From positions 2,108,001 through 2,172,000 of the forward strand of contig NZ_AP025506.1 of assembly GCF_024347595.1 (NCBI RefSeq): a stretch of 64,000 nt of DNA, written 5' to 3'. The position numbers were made by a program, and so were the translations under genes. The notes under the pieces are model-generated. The model was not told the origin of the DNA and made no database searches. It saw only the letters and a program-made list of their open reading frames with translations. Of the stretch, positions 34,152-43,261 are shown one piece after another (position 1 is the stretch's first letter; every line of letters starts with the position of its first letter). The stretch comes from Vibrio pomeroyi. GTDB lineage: Bacteria > Pseudomonadota > Gammaproteobacteria > Enterobacterales > Vibrionaceae.

Positions 34152-36025
34152 TAACGCGCTCCGAAACGAATTTTCGCCGCTTCTTGAAGGTCGGCAATGA
34201 TTCTAAAGGCATCTTTCAAGTGCTTACGTTCAAAGCTACCAAAGCTGTCTGGGTTGATATTGTTGTCTGGCACTTCCCCGTTCTTCAACGCTTCTAATTG
34301 GTGGCCGAAACGGAAAGACAGAATGAACTGATACGCGCCAAGGATGTTCTTGAACGCATCATCGCTCAACATGCCTTTTTCATTGGCAGCAGCAAAGCGT
34401 TCGTCCGTTGCCGACAAATCACACTCCACCGCCAGACCGTAAATACGCGCTAAATCGATGATCAAATTAATAGCGTACTTCTTCACGTTAAGTGTTTTCT
34501 TGTTCTCACCTGACTTCTCAAGTACCAAGCTATTGAAGATACCCAAAGGCGGGTTGGTATTCACCGCATCTTTCACCAACGTGCTTAAGAACTCACGATT
34601 GCTGCGAATATTATTATGCAGTTCATCACGAAGAATGCCTTCAAATTCACTATTGCCGTAAATTGTACGAATCTCTAGGAACACACTGATGTTAAGTAAG
34701 CGTTCGTACTCAGGGTTTGCCACCCACTTTTTATAGTAGTGCTTCCATACGCTGAGCGGTTGACACCATTTTGGCGTCGCTGCCATGAATTTACCCGGAC
34801 AGAGTGGGTAGTCACAGCTCGCTAAGCCGTTGGTCACCATCATGGCTAAGTGTTTGAAGTAAATACGATCACTGTCGGTTGCATCGTCTGCCAGTACGAT
34901 CGCACTGTCTTGATCAGAGAGCATGTGAACTTCGTTACGAGCATGCGAACCTGCAACAATCCATGAGAAATCACACGGCGGTGGGCCCAACTTATCAATC
35001 GCGATCTGAATCAATCGGCGTGTGTAGGCATCCATAATCATGGTCATTACCTTGCCGACCGTTTCCGGTGCAACCTTACCTTCCACCAGCGCTTCAAAGA
35101 TTGCTTGTCGCTCTGAAGTGAAGGAAGACATGGTTTTCACGCTGCCCGCGTATTTGATTTTCTCGATTAAGAAGATCGCTTGAACACGGTGATTTTGAAC
35201 TAAGTGAGACGTCGTCAGAAGGCCAACGACTTTGTTCTCTTTCACTACAGGCAGGTTACGAATGTTGAATTGCATCATGATAGATGCGGCATGCAACACA
35301 AGATCGTCCGGTTTTACCGTGAGTGGAGAATGCGTCATTACCTCAGAGATTAAATTTTCAGTGCTAACACCGTGCGCAATCACGCGTTTGGTCATATCAC
35401 GGTCGGTGATCAAGCCAACAATGGTTTCACCTTCATAAATCACCGCACAAGGAGAGCGTTGATGCAGCATTTCTACCGCGACCGATTGGATGGTTTGCTC
35501 AGACTTAACGATGGCCACCTGCCCGCTTGCCACCTCTTCAACCTTACGAATGAACAAACCCTTCTCTTTATTTGACCACACCACATCAAGCGCCGACTTC
35601 AAGCGAACCTGAGCCTGTGATGCAAAGTGTTCTGCACAACTTGGAAATGCCTTGAACAGCGTTTGAAGTGCCGAGTGTGGAATCACATAAAGTAAGGTGT
35701 TTTCGATGGCGACGGCTCGATAGCCTTTCTCGTCGTTTACTTCAGAATCTAAGAACGTAAAGCCGAACAAATCTTCACTGCCTAAGCGCGCACGAAGTAC
35801 GCCATCTGATTTTCTCTGCTCCATCGAGCCCGTTCGAATGATATAGAGCGACTTCTCTTTACCCGACTCACACAGATCAACCACATCCCCTTTGCCGAGG
35901 TAAGTGATCTGAACATTAGAGGCAAGTTCACGAAGTGCTTCTTTAGGGATCTTATCGAAAGGATCTATCTGACCGATGAATTGAAGAATATTTGGCAGCA
36001 GAGACTGGGGCATAATCACACTCAC
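34151..36025 (-). CDS. cNMP-binding/CBS/DUF294 nucleotidyltransferase-like protein
   Basis: A 624-residue soluble protein: cyclic-nucleotide-binding-type domain (about 15-145), a CBS pair (about 165-280), then a DUF294 putative nucleotidyltransferase with GSHARNEVHMLSDQDSAIVL (359-378; GS and DxD) and a C-terminal substrate-binding helical domain. The activity is unknown; the architecture suggests allosteric control by nucleotides. It is coupled to the downstream exonuclease gene. No alginate link is evident. Confidence 0.9.
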   Translation of the reverse strand: MSVIMPQSLLPNILQFIGQIDPFDKIPKEALRELASNVQITYLGKGDVVDLCESGKEKSLYIIRTGSMEQRKSDGVLRARLGSEDLFGFTFLDSEVNDEKGYRAVAIENTLLYVIPHSALQTLFKAFPSCAEHFASQAQVRLKSALDVVWSNKEKGLFIRKVEEVASGQVAIVKSEQTIQSVAVEMLHQRSPCAVIYEGETIVGLITDRDMTKRVIAHGVSTENLISEVMTHSPLTVKPDDLVLHAASIMMQFNIRNLPVVKENKVVGLLTTSHLVQNHRVQAIFLIEKIKYAGSVKTMSSFTSERQAIFEALVEGKVAPETVGKVMTMIMDAYTRRLIQIAIDKLGPPPCDFSWIVAGSHARNEVHMLSDQDSAIVLADDATDSDRIYFKHLAMMVTNGLASCDYPLCPGKFMAATPKWCQPLSVWKHYYKKWVANPEYERLLNISVFLEIRTIYGNSEFEGILRDELHNNIRSNREFLSTLVKDAVNTNPPLGIFNSLVLEKSGENKKTLNVKKYAINLIIDLARIYGLAVECDLSATDERFAAANEKGMLSDDAFKNILGAYQFILSFRFGHQLEALKNGEVPDNNINPDSFGSFERKHLKDAFRIIADLQEAAKIRFGAR

Positions 36026-36142
36026 AATAATTTAATTAGTATTATTATATAACTTAAAATACTGGTTACTAGTGATTTTAATAAAACGGCAAATAATAGA
36101 TTAAATATTGGACACTGGTCAGGTTTTCATCAAATTTAAAGA

Positions 36143-36174
36143 CAAAAAAAGCACGTATTGAACGTGCTTTTTTA
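36143..36174. terminator. Terminator of the GntR gene at 36279
   Basis: AAAAAAAGCACGT, loop ATTGA, ACGTGCTTTTTT: strong symmetrical terminator. Confidence 0.88.
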
Positions 36175-36278
36175 AGAGTGCTTTCTGTTTTGTTTAAGAT
36201 CCAAAAAATAAAAATCGTTTTTAAATCAGGGTCTTTCTAAAACCAAAGTCTTTTTAAAACAAAAGCTTTTTAAAACAA

Positions 36279-36998
36279 TCAGCTAGCGACTGGTAGTCTG
36301 TGGTTCGTTTCCAACAGGTGACTTGCAGACGCTTGGCGCGCTTTATCACTGTTACCCGCCATGATTGCTTCATAAATTTGACGGTGTTCGTTAATACACG
36401 TACTTCCCTCTTCAGAAGAGTGAGAAATAAAGTTAACAAACATCGTCGTCAAGATATTACCAAACGGCAGGTAGAAGTCGTTGCCCGTTGCGTTGAAAAT
36501 CAAGCTGTGGAACTTCATGTCGATATCTAACCAACTCTCTTGGTCGAATTCTTCGGCACTCGAGATTTCTACCATCTGTTGGAAAATACCCGATAGTTCA
36601 ATACGTTGCTCAGCGCTCGCAAATTGAGCAGCCAACGCACACGCTTCTGGCTCAATCGCACGGCGTAAGCCTAAGAACTGGTGACAAAATTGGTCAGTGT
36701 CAGCTAGGCCATCCATCCACTCGATCAATTGTGGATCGAGGAAGTTCCAGAATGCGCGGTCAACCACACGAGTACCAATCTTAGGACGAGATTCTAGTAG
36801 ACCTTTTGAAGTCAGAAGTTTCACCGCTTCTCTTAATGCTGTTCTACTGATACCAAATTGCTCACACAGAGCCATTTCACCAGGGATAATAGAACCTTGA
36901 GGCAAATTGCCCGACAAAATACCACGAGCGATTTCACGTGCAACTTGCACATGAAGGCTTCGCTTAGAGCCTGAAATCGAATTGAAAGAGCCAGCCAT
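36279..36998 (-). CDS. FadR-subfamily GntR regulator, probable alginate repressor 1
   Basis: A 239-residue regulator with N-terminal winged HTH (IPGEMALCEQFGISRTALREAVKLL, then the wing SRPKIGTRVV) and a helical FCD domain (about 95-225) with conserved His and Asp metal or ligand residues (DIDMKFHSLIF; NEHRQIYEAI). It is near-identical in most stretches to the protein at 60196-60915. It stands divergent from the SDR gene, and operator-like sites lie before both genes (37020-37030 and 37295-37305), which suggests self-control. The ligand is probably a DEH- or KDG-like product; this is inference. Confidence 0.92.
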   Translation of the reverse strand: MAGSFNSISGSKRSLHVQVAREIARGILSGNLPQGSIIPGEMALCEQFGISRTALREAVKLLTSKGLLESRPKIGTRVVDRAFWNFLDPQLIEWMDGLADTDQFCHQFLGLRRAIEPEACALAAQFASAEQRIELSGIFQQMVEISSAEEFDQESWLDIDMKFHSLIFNATGNDFYLPFGNILTTMFVNFISHSSEEGSTCINEHRQIYEAIMAGNSDKARQASASHLLETNHRLPVAS

Positions 36999-37019
36999 GT
37001 GTCTACTTACTTATTAGAT

Positions 37020-37030
37020 ATGTATTATTT
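37020..37030. promoter_or_regulatory. Operator-like site before GntR gene 1
   Basis: ATGTATTATTT, 22 bp before the ATG; identical to the site before the second GntR gene (60944-60954). Confidence 0.5.
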
Positions 37031-37294
37031 AACCCGGACTATAGCACTGATTTATATCTGCACCAACTCAGTATAAGAATAACGTGAGGTCACTCCTGAT
37101 ATAGTCTAGAGCAATATTTCACTCACCTTATACCTATTCAACACATTAGACCTCTTCAATCTATTTATTCATACAAATAGTTCTTATTTACACTTTTTGA
37201 GTATGCGCAAACTCACAAAACCACTCTTACTCTCACTATTTATGTCGTTAATGATCGGTTTTGAGATGAACACCCTTGAATATGGCAAGTGTTA

Positions 37295-37305
37295 TTGTAT
37301 GATTT
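37295..37305. promoter_or_regulatory. Operator-like site before the SDR gene
   Basis: TTGTATGATTT, 36 bp before the ATG at 37341; one arm perfect. It resembles the sites before dehR and the second porin gene. Confidence 0.55.
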
Positions 37306-37340
37306 ATTCACGCAAATAATCTACAATATAGGCGACTCTG

Positions 37341-38117
37341 ATGTTTAACGATTTAAAAGGCAAACGCATTCTAATTACTGGCTCTACCGCTGGTATGGGC
37401 TTAGCTACCGCACGTATTTTTGCAAAGTATGGTGCAAAGATTGGCATCAATAGTCGTGCTTTCAGCCAAAAAGTGGATGACGTTCTAACAGAACTCACTG
37501 CACTGGGTGGTGATGTTGCGTTTTTCCCAGCAAATCTGATGGACACATCAGAGTGCGAAAGATTAGTTAAAGAGTTCACTGAGCATTTTGGTGGCATGGA
37601 TGTCTTGATCAATAACGCAGGTGGCTTAGGCGGTCGTGCAAATCTAGAAAGTATCGATGACGAGTTTTATGAACGAGTCATGGATCTCAACGTTCGCTCT
37701 GCATTAATGACAACCAAGTTCTCTATCCCCCACTTACGTGCTTCTGCTGCTGAGTCGGGGCAAACATCGTGTGTTATCAGCACGGGTTCGATTGCCGCTC
37801 GTGAAGGTGGCGGTGTGGGTGCTGGCATCTATGCAGCTTCAAAAGCGTGGTTACACGACATTCACCGTAACTGGGTGAAAGAGTTTGCGAAAGACAATAT
37901 CCGTTTCAACATTGTTTCTCCGGGCACTATCGATACTGCATTTCACGATGGTAAAAGCGACGAGCTAAAATCGAACATTGCTAGCAACATCCCAATGGGG
38001 CGCTTTGGCGATATCGAAGAAGTTGCACCGACTTTTGCTTTCTTTGCATCCCATGCTTGCAGCGGTTACATCACAGGACAAATCTTGGATGTCAACGGCG
38101 GACAGATAGCGCCTTAG
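37341..38117 (+). CDS. SDR-family oxidoreductase, possible DEH reductase
   Basis: A 258-residue short-chain dehydrogenase: TGSTAGMG cofactor loop (13-20), NNAGG, the catalytic Ser in STGSIAA, and YAASK for the Tyr-Lys pair. The C-terminus is the usual GQILDVNGG. The alginate operator upstream and the divergent GntR gene point to alginate breakdown. SDRs such as A1-R of Sphingomonas reduce DEH to KDG with NAD(P)H, so this may be a second DEH reductase beside the HIBADH-type enzyme at 53643. The Arg in GINSRAF (about residue 38) hints at NADP preference, weakly. Confidence 0.88.
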   Translation: MFNDLKGKRILITGSTAGMGLATARIFAKYGAKIGINSRAFSQKVDDVLTELTALGGDVAFFPANLMDTSECERLVKEFTEHFGGMDVLINNAGGLGGRANLESIDDEFYERVMDLNVRSALMTTKFSIPHLRASAAESGQTSCVISTGSIAAREGGGVGAGIYAASKAWLHDIHRNWVKEFAKDNIRFNIVSPGTIDTAFHDGKSDELKSNIASNIPMGRFGDIEEVAPTFAFFASHACSGYITGQILDVNGGQIAP

Positions 38118-38239
38118 CTTAACGGCTGTAGCTCAGCTTTAAGGCAGCACTTTAAGTTACACATTACATTAGGTCACAAGACCTTAATAGATGAGGCAAA
38201 ACCTCACGCTATATTAGACGTATACACTGACATCAAAAC

Positions 38240-38263
38240 GCCAGATTCGTCTGGCTTTTTTTG
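38240..38263 (+). terminator. Terminator after the SDR gene
   Basis: CGCCAGA, loop TTCG, TCTGGCTTTTTTTG: short, stable tetraloop terminator. Confidence 0.85.
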
Positions 38264-38293
38264 TTTTTAAAGTTTCAATTTCAGGTGGTTTAA

Positions 38294-39016
38294 ATGTCAA
38301 TATTTACATTGGTGGAAGATTCAAGCCGCCGAATTCATGTTCAAGTGGCGCGACAAATTGCTCGTAAGATCTTATCTGGCGAGTTACAAGAAAATCAAAA
38401 GTTACCTAGCGAAATGGAGCTGTGCGATATCTTTGGAGTAAGCAGAACTGCCCTTCGAGAATCAACCAAGCTACTTTCTGCAAAGGGGTTGATTGAGTCA
38501 AAGCCGAAAGTCGGCACTCGTATCAAGCCAAGAACGCAATGGCACTTCTTAGATCCGCAATTGCTGTACTGGATTCAAGACTTAGAAGACACCAAACCCT
38601 TCTTGTCTCAGTTCTTAGGCTTAAGAAAAGCGATTGACCCAGAAGCGTGTGCGCTAGCAGCAACCAACGCCACGGTAGAGCAACGCAAAGAGCTTTCGAT
38701 TCTGTTCCAAAAAATGACTATTGCGGCCAATAGCTTTGATTATGAAGAGTGGACAACCAACGACCACCTGTTTCACCAAACGATTTTCTTATCGACAGGT
38801 AATCAGTTCTACATCCCATTCGCGAATATTCTGTCGACAATCTTCAAGCAATTTATCGACCATTCAGCCGAAGGCGGTCGCTTCTGTTTAGAAGAGCATA
38901 AAGCGATATACGATGCGATTATGTCGGGTAACGCCCAGCAGGCTCGAATAGCCTCACAAGTGTTACTAGACGATGAAAACCAAAAGCTATCTCGGGTTGA
39001 ACTCGCCATCGCATAA
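38294..39016 (+). CDS. FadR-subfamily GntR regulator 3
   Basis: A 240-residue regulator related to those at 36279 and 60196 but clearly more divergent (HTH part LPSEMELCDIFGVSRTALRESTKLL; the same WHFLDPQLLYWI segment after the wing). The FCD domain keeps LRKAIDPEACALAA and NDHLFHQTIF. No TTGTA-type site is seen before it, and a terminator separates it from the SDR gene. It may respond to another intermediate of uronate breakdown or compete for the same operators; this is inference from similarity and location. Confidence 0.9.
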   Translation: MSIFTLVEDSSRRIHVQVARQIARKILSGELQENQKLPSEMELCDIFGVSRTALRESTKLLSAKGLIESKPKVGTRIKPRTQWHFLDPQLLYWIQDLEDTKPFLSQFLGLRKAIDPEACALAATNATVEQRKELSILFQKMTIAANSFDYEEWTTNDHLFHQTIFLSTGNQFYIPFANILSTIFKQFIDHSAEGGRFCLEEHKAIYDAIMSGNAQQARIASQVLLDDENQKLSRVELAIA

Positions 39017-39030
39017 CCAATATTTACCCA

Positions 39031-39060
39031 CTGACTCGTGTATATCAATACACGAGTCAG
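39031..39060. terminator. Perfect hairpin after GntR gene 3
   Basis: CTGACTCGTGTAT, loop of four, ATACACGAGTCAG: 13-bp perfect inverted repeat, with only a weak U-rich tail. Confidence 0.6.
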
Positions 39061-39163
39061 TCACATTTTAGCGTCCAATTTTTTACCATCCATACCGTAG
39101 TGTTTCATCTTTAAACCTTGAAGTCGGGTCGTCTCAGAGAAAGCTTACGGTTATACACATAAG

Positions 39164-40531
39164 GTGTTGTTTGTGTCTTCGCAATCGTACGTAAGGAAAA
39201 ACTTCTCTCTCGCCTGGCCCCTCGCCTTAAACGCATTACTGATGCAGTCGATGTTGATGATCGACACGCTATTGGTTTCTCCCCTTGGTGAAATACCTCT
39301 TGCTGCAATGGGCATTGCCACGACCATCATCGCGTTTGTGTTGGGTATTCAAATGGCGTTGGCTAATGGTACCCAGCTGGTTCTCAGCCGCGCAGTCGGT
39401 TCTGGTGTCAGCTCTTCACTATCCAAAGCATTTTGGGCGGGTCTGTTCATCAATGTTGGCGTCGCATCGATGTTTTGGCTTCTGCTGACCTTTTTTGAAC
39501 AACCTCTAATCCAAGCCCTAACCGACGATAAGACACTTCACCTTGAGATCAGTCATTATCTAGACATCTCAAAATATCTGGTGATCTTCACAGCCTTAAC
39601 ACAAGTAATCATTGCCTTGTTTAATGGACTGGGCAGAACTAAGGTTCCGTTTAAAGGTTACTTAATCGAACTGCCTGTCAACGCTGTGCTCTCTTATGTG
39701 CTTATTCATGGCTTCTCAAACTTTGAAGGGATTGGTGTACAAGGTGCAGCACTAGGCAGTGTTATCGCCATTACGATTCGTCTTGTGTATTTGATTCTAT
39801 GTGTGCATTACGATTCATCTGTGTCGTTGAAACTGGATACTGAAAAGTCAGAGTTCATCACTAACATCCGTCGTCACTTCATTGAGATTTTCCCTGTCGC
39901 AGCGAACGTGACCATGCTTTCGATTGGCGCGACGATCTATCAGCTGTTGTACTCACAGCTCAATATTAATGCTTACGTAGCGATTACTCTGGTGATGCCG
40001 TGGATACGTGCCGGTACTCAATTCATTACGGCTTGGGCCCATTCTTCCGCGATTACGATCAGCCAAGCGATCGGTTCGAAGAAAATGGATGACCTAACCA
40101 AAAACGTTGATAGCAGTATTGATGTGGCGGTTGGTATTTCTGTGGTTTGTGCGGTGATGTTTGCAGGTTTAAGTTTGGTGATTGGCGATATTTACCCAGA
40201 TCTTGACGCCTCGACTTATCAAGCTTTGGCTGTTATTGCCCCACTCTACATCTTCTTGCCAATCGTTCGTGGTTACAACACCGTTCACGGGCACGTATTA
40301 AGAGCATTAGGCAAAACCACTGACGTATTCAAAATCAACTTTACGGGTCAATGGGTCGTTTCAATCCCGCTTTGCGCATTGATCATCTTTGGTTTAGACG
40401 GCTCCATCTTTTGGGCATTTGCCATCCAACCATTCGAAGAGATAGTCAAAGCCTTCCCATTCCGTCACTTGGCGCGTAAATCTCTTAAAGAGTTTGATGC
40501 AAACAAGGCCAATGAGTTGATGTATGACTAG
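39164..40531 (+). CDS. MATE-family efflux transporter
   Basis: A 455-residue membrane protein with 12 predicted helices in two related halves (SPLGEIPLAAMGIATTI in the first; TQFITAWAHSSAITISQAIG in the second), the MATE pattern. It exports drugs or metabolites using a sodium or proton gradient; the substrate is unknown. The start is GTG at 39164, with a second GTG at 39173. It has its own terminator and no TTGTA-type operator, so a role in alginate use is not indicated. Confidence 0.9.
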   Translation: MLFVSSQSYVRKNFSLAWPLALNALLMQSMLMIDTLLVSPLGEIPLAAMGIATTIIAFVLGIQMALANGTQLVLSRAVGSGVSSSLSKAFWAGLFINVGVASMFWLLLTFFEQPLIQALTDDKTLHLEISHYLDISKYLVIFTALTQVIIALFNGLGRTKVPFKGYLIELPVNAVLSYVLIHGFSNFEGIGVQGAALGSVIAITIRLVYLILCVHYDSSVSLKLDTEKSEFITNIRRHFIEIFPVAANVTMLSIGATIYQLLYSQLNINAYVAITLVMPWIRAGTQFITAWAHSSAITISQAIGSKKMDDLTKNVDSSIDVAVGISVVCAVMFAGLSLVIGDIYPDLDASTYQALAVIAPLYIFLPIVRGYNTVHGHVLRALGKTTDVFKINFTGQWVVSIPLCALIIFGLDGSIFWAFAIQPFEEIVKAFPFRHLARKSLKEFDANKANELMYD

Positions 40532-40614
40532 TGATGGTATGTCGTTCATCTCGAACTGACTCTAAGGGTCAGAGTTATCTCTAAAAGATATCTAAGCTCT
40601 GTCTAAGCTTTCTG

Positions 40615-40648
40615 AATACAACCTTGTCCTTTGGCAAGGTTGTATTGT
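40615..40648 (+). terminator. Terminator after the MATE gene
   Basis: AATACAACCTTG, loop, CAAGGTTGTATTGTTTT: 12-bp stem and U-rich tail. Confidence 0.8.
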
Positions 40649-40712
40649 TTTGGCTGTACCTTTCATTGATAAGCTTCACTACGCTCTCGCTGGTTTAAAA
40701 CTCCTATAAAAC

Positions 40713-40748
40713 AAAAAGACCACTCAACATTCGTTTAAGTGGTCTTAA
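40713..40748 (-). terminator. Terminator of the PL18-like/PL7 unit
   Basis: AAGACCACT and AGTGGTCTT form a stem, with T-rich sequence following on the minus strand, downstream of the PL7 stop at 40810. Confidence 0.65.
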
Positions 40749-40809
40749 GAAAACATCTACCATGGCTAGATTCTGGTTAACCCTGCTAGCCTACTGGTGA
40801 TGGCATGTA

Positions 40810-41847
40810 CTATTTGCCGTTCAGCTTAAGGGCTGAGAAAGTCACACTGTTGTAATCGCCGTTCTTTTTATCGACAGCGAAATCGCCAGTGCCAGCACAA
40901 CCTGGGCCCCAAACTGGGTGAGAGTCGCTTACACTACATTGACCGTACGCACCCGCTTTATAGTAAAAGTCATCTTCCGCATAACCTGTTGGCGAATCAA
41001 GTTCGTCAATGCCCTTGCTCAAGTCGATTTCATACTTAACCGTATCGTGGCGAGCCGTTTCAAATGTGAGGTACATCATTGTACCCTTCACTTCCACTTT
41101 GTAGCTGAACTCTTCACCTAGAGCAATTCCCGCTTCACCAGGTTCTGTTGGGTTTTCCCAAGTATTGCCCCAAACTGGGTAAGCAATATCAGCACGGTTA
41201 GGATCTTTCTTCTCTAAGTTACGTTCATAGTTCCAAAAGACTGAGCCCATCTCTTGATCAGGAAACTTCTTATAGAAGATCTTTAGGGGTTCGTTACCAT
41301 GGCCGTAACCTGTTTTTGCTTTGATCAAAGCATCGTGTTTCTTCGCGTGTATCTGACCAACAACCACTGAGTGAGCTGGATACCTTTCTGGGTGCTTAGC
41401 ATTAATCGCAACGTGATTCACTTTTAGTGTCGCTTCTAATGTCCCACCAACCGCACTGTATTCACTCGCCGCTGGGTGGCTTGATAATGCCCACTGGTTT
41501 CCTTTGTCAGCCGTATCGATTGAGAAATCAGCACCGCGTGGCATCTGGCGTAATTCAGAGCGTGCGTTTTTCGAGTTCTTCGTGGTAATCGCTTGGTTTT
41601 GTACTTCAAAGACGAGATTACCGTCTTTATCAAGATGGAAGAAATCGCTATGTGAGTAGCTCATCATTGCTACCCCTTCGATTTCATCAACACGTCCATC
41701 TTCGTTAATATCTGAAGGGATCGTTATTTTCCAATTACGCATATCAAACTTATCAGCGGGAACTGGATAAGACACACCATTATTCGCAAATGACACAATA
41801 GGAACTGCTGATAGCAAAGCTATAGCAAGCATATTTTTTTTGAACAT
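40810..41847 (-). CDS. Alginate lyase, PL7 family
   Basis: About 345 residues with a signal peptide (MFKKNMLAIALLSAVPIVSFA). Starting at ATG 41847 puts AAGGA 8 bases upstream. The jelly-roll PL7 motifs are all present: ARSELRQM (substrate-binding Arg and Glu), VVGQIHAK (catalytic His; QIH type, usually tolerant of guluronate or both blocks) and FYYKAGAYGQC (catalytic Tyr). It follows the PL18-like gene by about 65 bp on the same strand, so one operon is likely. Secreted or periplasmic endolytic lyase. Confidence 0.93.
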   Translation of the reverse strand: MFKKNMLAIALLSAVPIVSFANNGVSYPVPADKFDMRNWKITIPSDINEDGRVDEIEGVAMMSYSHSDFFHLDKDGNLVFEVQNQAITTKNSKNARSELRQMPRGADFSIDTADKGNQWALSSHPAASEYSAVGGTLEATLKVNHVAINAKHPERYPAHSVVVGQIHAKKHDALIKAKTGYGHGNEPLKIFYKKFPDQEMGSVFWNYERNLEKKDPNRADIAYPVWGNTWENPTEPGEAGIALGEEFSYKVEVKGTMMYLTFETARHDTVKYEIDLSKGIDELDSPTGYAEDDFYYKAGAYGQCSVSDSHPVWGPGCAGTGDFAVDKKNGDYNSVTFSALKLNGK

Positions 41848-41912
41848 CCAAATTATCCTTAATAACAAACGAGTATTTGTAAACCCATTAATATTAACTA
41901 GGTGTAAGAAAA

Positions 41913-42764
41913 CTAGTTGGTAATAACAGGTGAATCTTTAATTGAATAAACTAAATTGTAAAAGTGAGCTTCGCTTTCACCATTTTTGAATTGGTTATAA
42001 ACGCCCGCTTTATAATAGCTAACCATATCTTTCCAATAACTAATGTCATGATTAACAACAGTGCTGCCGTTATGGTTAATAATTAACCTTTGGTTGCCGA
42101 CATAAATATCGAACTTATCTGCGCCTTTTTCAGCTATTGGCCCCAATGGTAATTTTATATAAGCCTTTTTGCATTCCGTTGAGCCTTTATTTCCACTCTT
42201 TGAACTACAGTTAACGGCATTATTTTTAATGATTGCCCAATACCAATCTGTCTTACCACTTCGGTCGGCGTCATAAACCACACGAACTAAAGGATGGGGA
42301 ATATACCCTTCACCATGAGAACCTGGTTTTCCATCGTAGTACGTCCCTTTGTTATGCACTTGCAGGTACGTCATTTCATCACGTTTTTTTTCGCTGTTTT
42401 TTACCGAATCACGAGGATTAATGGGCATAAACTCAGCACTCAGATGATGGTACTTATTAGGCTCATCGACCTTAAAATTGTCATTGACGCGAATCTCACT
42501 GCGATTCTTGTAACCCGCCATTTTAAAGACCAATGCTTGAGTGGGTTCATCAACATAGAAGTGTTCAAACACAACGCCATCAAAGTTGCCTTTGCTCGCA
42601 TAATCTTTCTTGTTCCCAGGTTTCCCTTCTGGATCAGACATTTGCAGCTTAGAGAGTTTGAGAATGTCTTGAAACTGACTGTAGTCAGCAGGAACTCCCA
42701 TATCAGAAGCATGTGCGCCGAGGGAAAGTGACGCCGTTATCGCCAAACATACTAGGTTTTTCAT
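41913..42764 (-). CDS. Alginate lyase-like jelly-roll protein, PL18-like
   Basis: About 283 residues with signal peptide (MKNLVCLAITASLSLGAHA). The start is uncertain: in-frame ATGs also lie at 42779 and 42794. The motifs NRSEIRV, YLQVHNKG and YYKAGVYNQFKNG correspond to the three active-site strands of PL7/PL18 lyases (Pfam Alginate_lyase2 type), and the His and Tyr are kept. It is close to the first half of the fusion lyase at 48582-50333. I favour PL18 over PL7 on general resemblance, with moderate certainty. First gene of a unit with the PL7 lyase; an operator-like site lies upstream. Confidence 0.82.
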   Translation of the reverse strand: MKNLVCLAITASLSLGAHASDMGVPADYSQFQDILKLSKLQMSDPEGKPGNKKDYASKGNFDGVVFEHFYVDEPTQALVFKMAGYKNRSEIRVNDNFKVDEPNKYHHLSAEFMPINPRDSVKNSEKKRDEMTYLQVHNKGTYYDGKPGSHGEGYIPHPLVRVVYDADRSGKTDWYWAIIKNNAVNCSSKSGNKGSTECKKAYIKLPLGPIAEKGADKFDIYVGNQRLIINHNGSTVVNHDISYWKDMVSYYKAGVYNQFKNGESEAHFYNLVYSIKDSPVITN

Positions 42765-42893
42765 TTTTCTTTTAACCATCCATTGGATAAACATTCAAAG
42801 CATGGCGACCAAAAACAGAACAACCAAAAAGATAAAAAATCGATTTATCTGATAGTTGGGAGTCACATATCGCCACATCAACCCATAAAACAT

Positions 42894-42904
42894 TTGTATT
42901 ATTT
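42894..42904. promoter_or_regulatory. Operator-like site before the PL18-like/PL7 unit
   Basis: TTGTATTATTT, about 130 bp before the PL18-like start and identical to the site at 31258-31268. Confidence 0.55.
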
Positions 42905-43196
42905 TATCACATGGATTTTGCATTTCTCGGCAACATTGAAAAATTGAGAGGGCTGTCATTATTGACATTAAACACAGCACTGAAAGTGGGATATTCATAA
43001 CGTTTTGATATAAACAGGCGGTAAAAAGTTAAATTTGTTAACCAAGAGCAACCATAATTAACAAATTATGCCGTTTTGTGTATATACCATTCCAAAAATC
43101 AGTGACTCACAACTGAATTAACAAACTAGTCAATATCCAATTTATTCGAATTTCAACCTAGCTCACGGTTTTTCATAAACTTAACATATAAGATTA

Positions 43197-43207
43197 TTGT
43201 ATGAGTT
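43197..43207. promoter_or_regulatory. Operator-like site before the second porin gene
   Basis: TTGTATGAGTT, 65 bp before the ATG at 43262; one arm perfect, similar to the SDR and dehR sites. Confidence 0.5.
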
Positions 43208-43261
43208 ATTAAGTAGCTCGGAAGAAAAACCCTACCTTTACTTAATTTTAAATCTAAAAAT

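Noticed and set aside
36031..36050. TTGTA-type operator before the cNMP/CBS/DUF294 gene (TAGTATTATTATA)
   Set aside because: The conserved TTGTA arm is absent; only AT-rich similarity remains.
42294..42731. 145-codon open frame on the plus strand
   Set aside because: It is antisense to the PL18-like lyase gene, whose motifs are kept in the minus frame.
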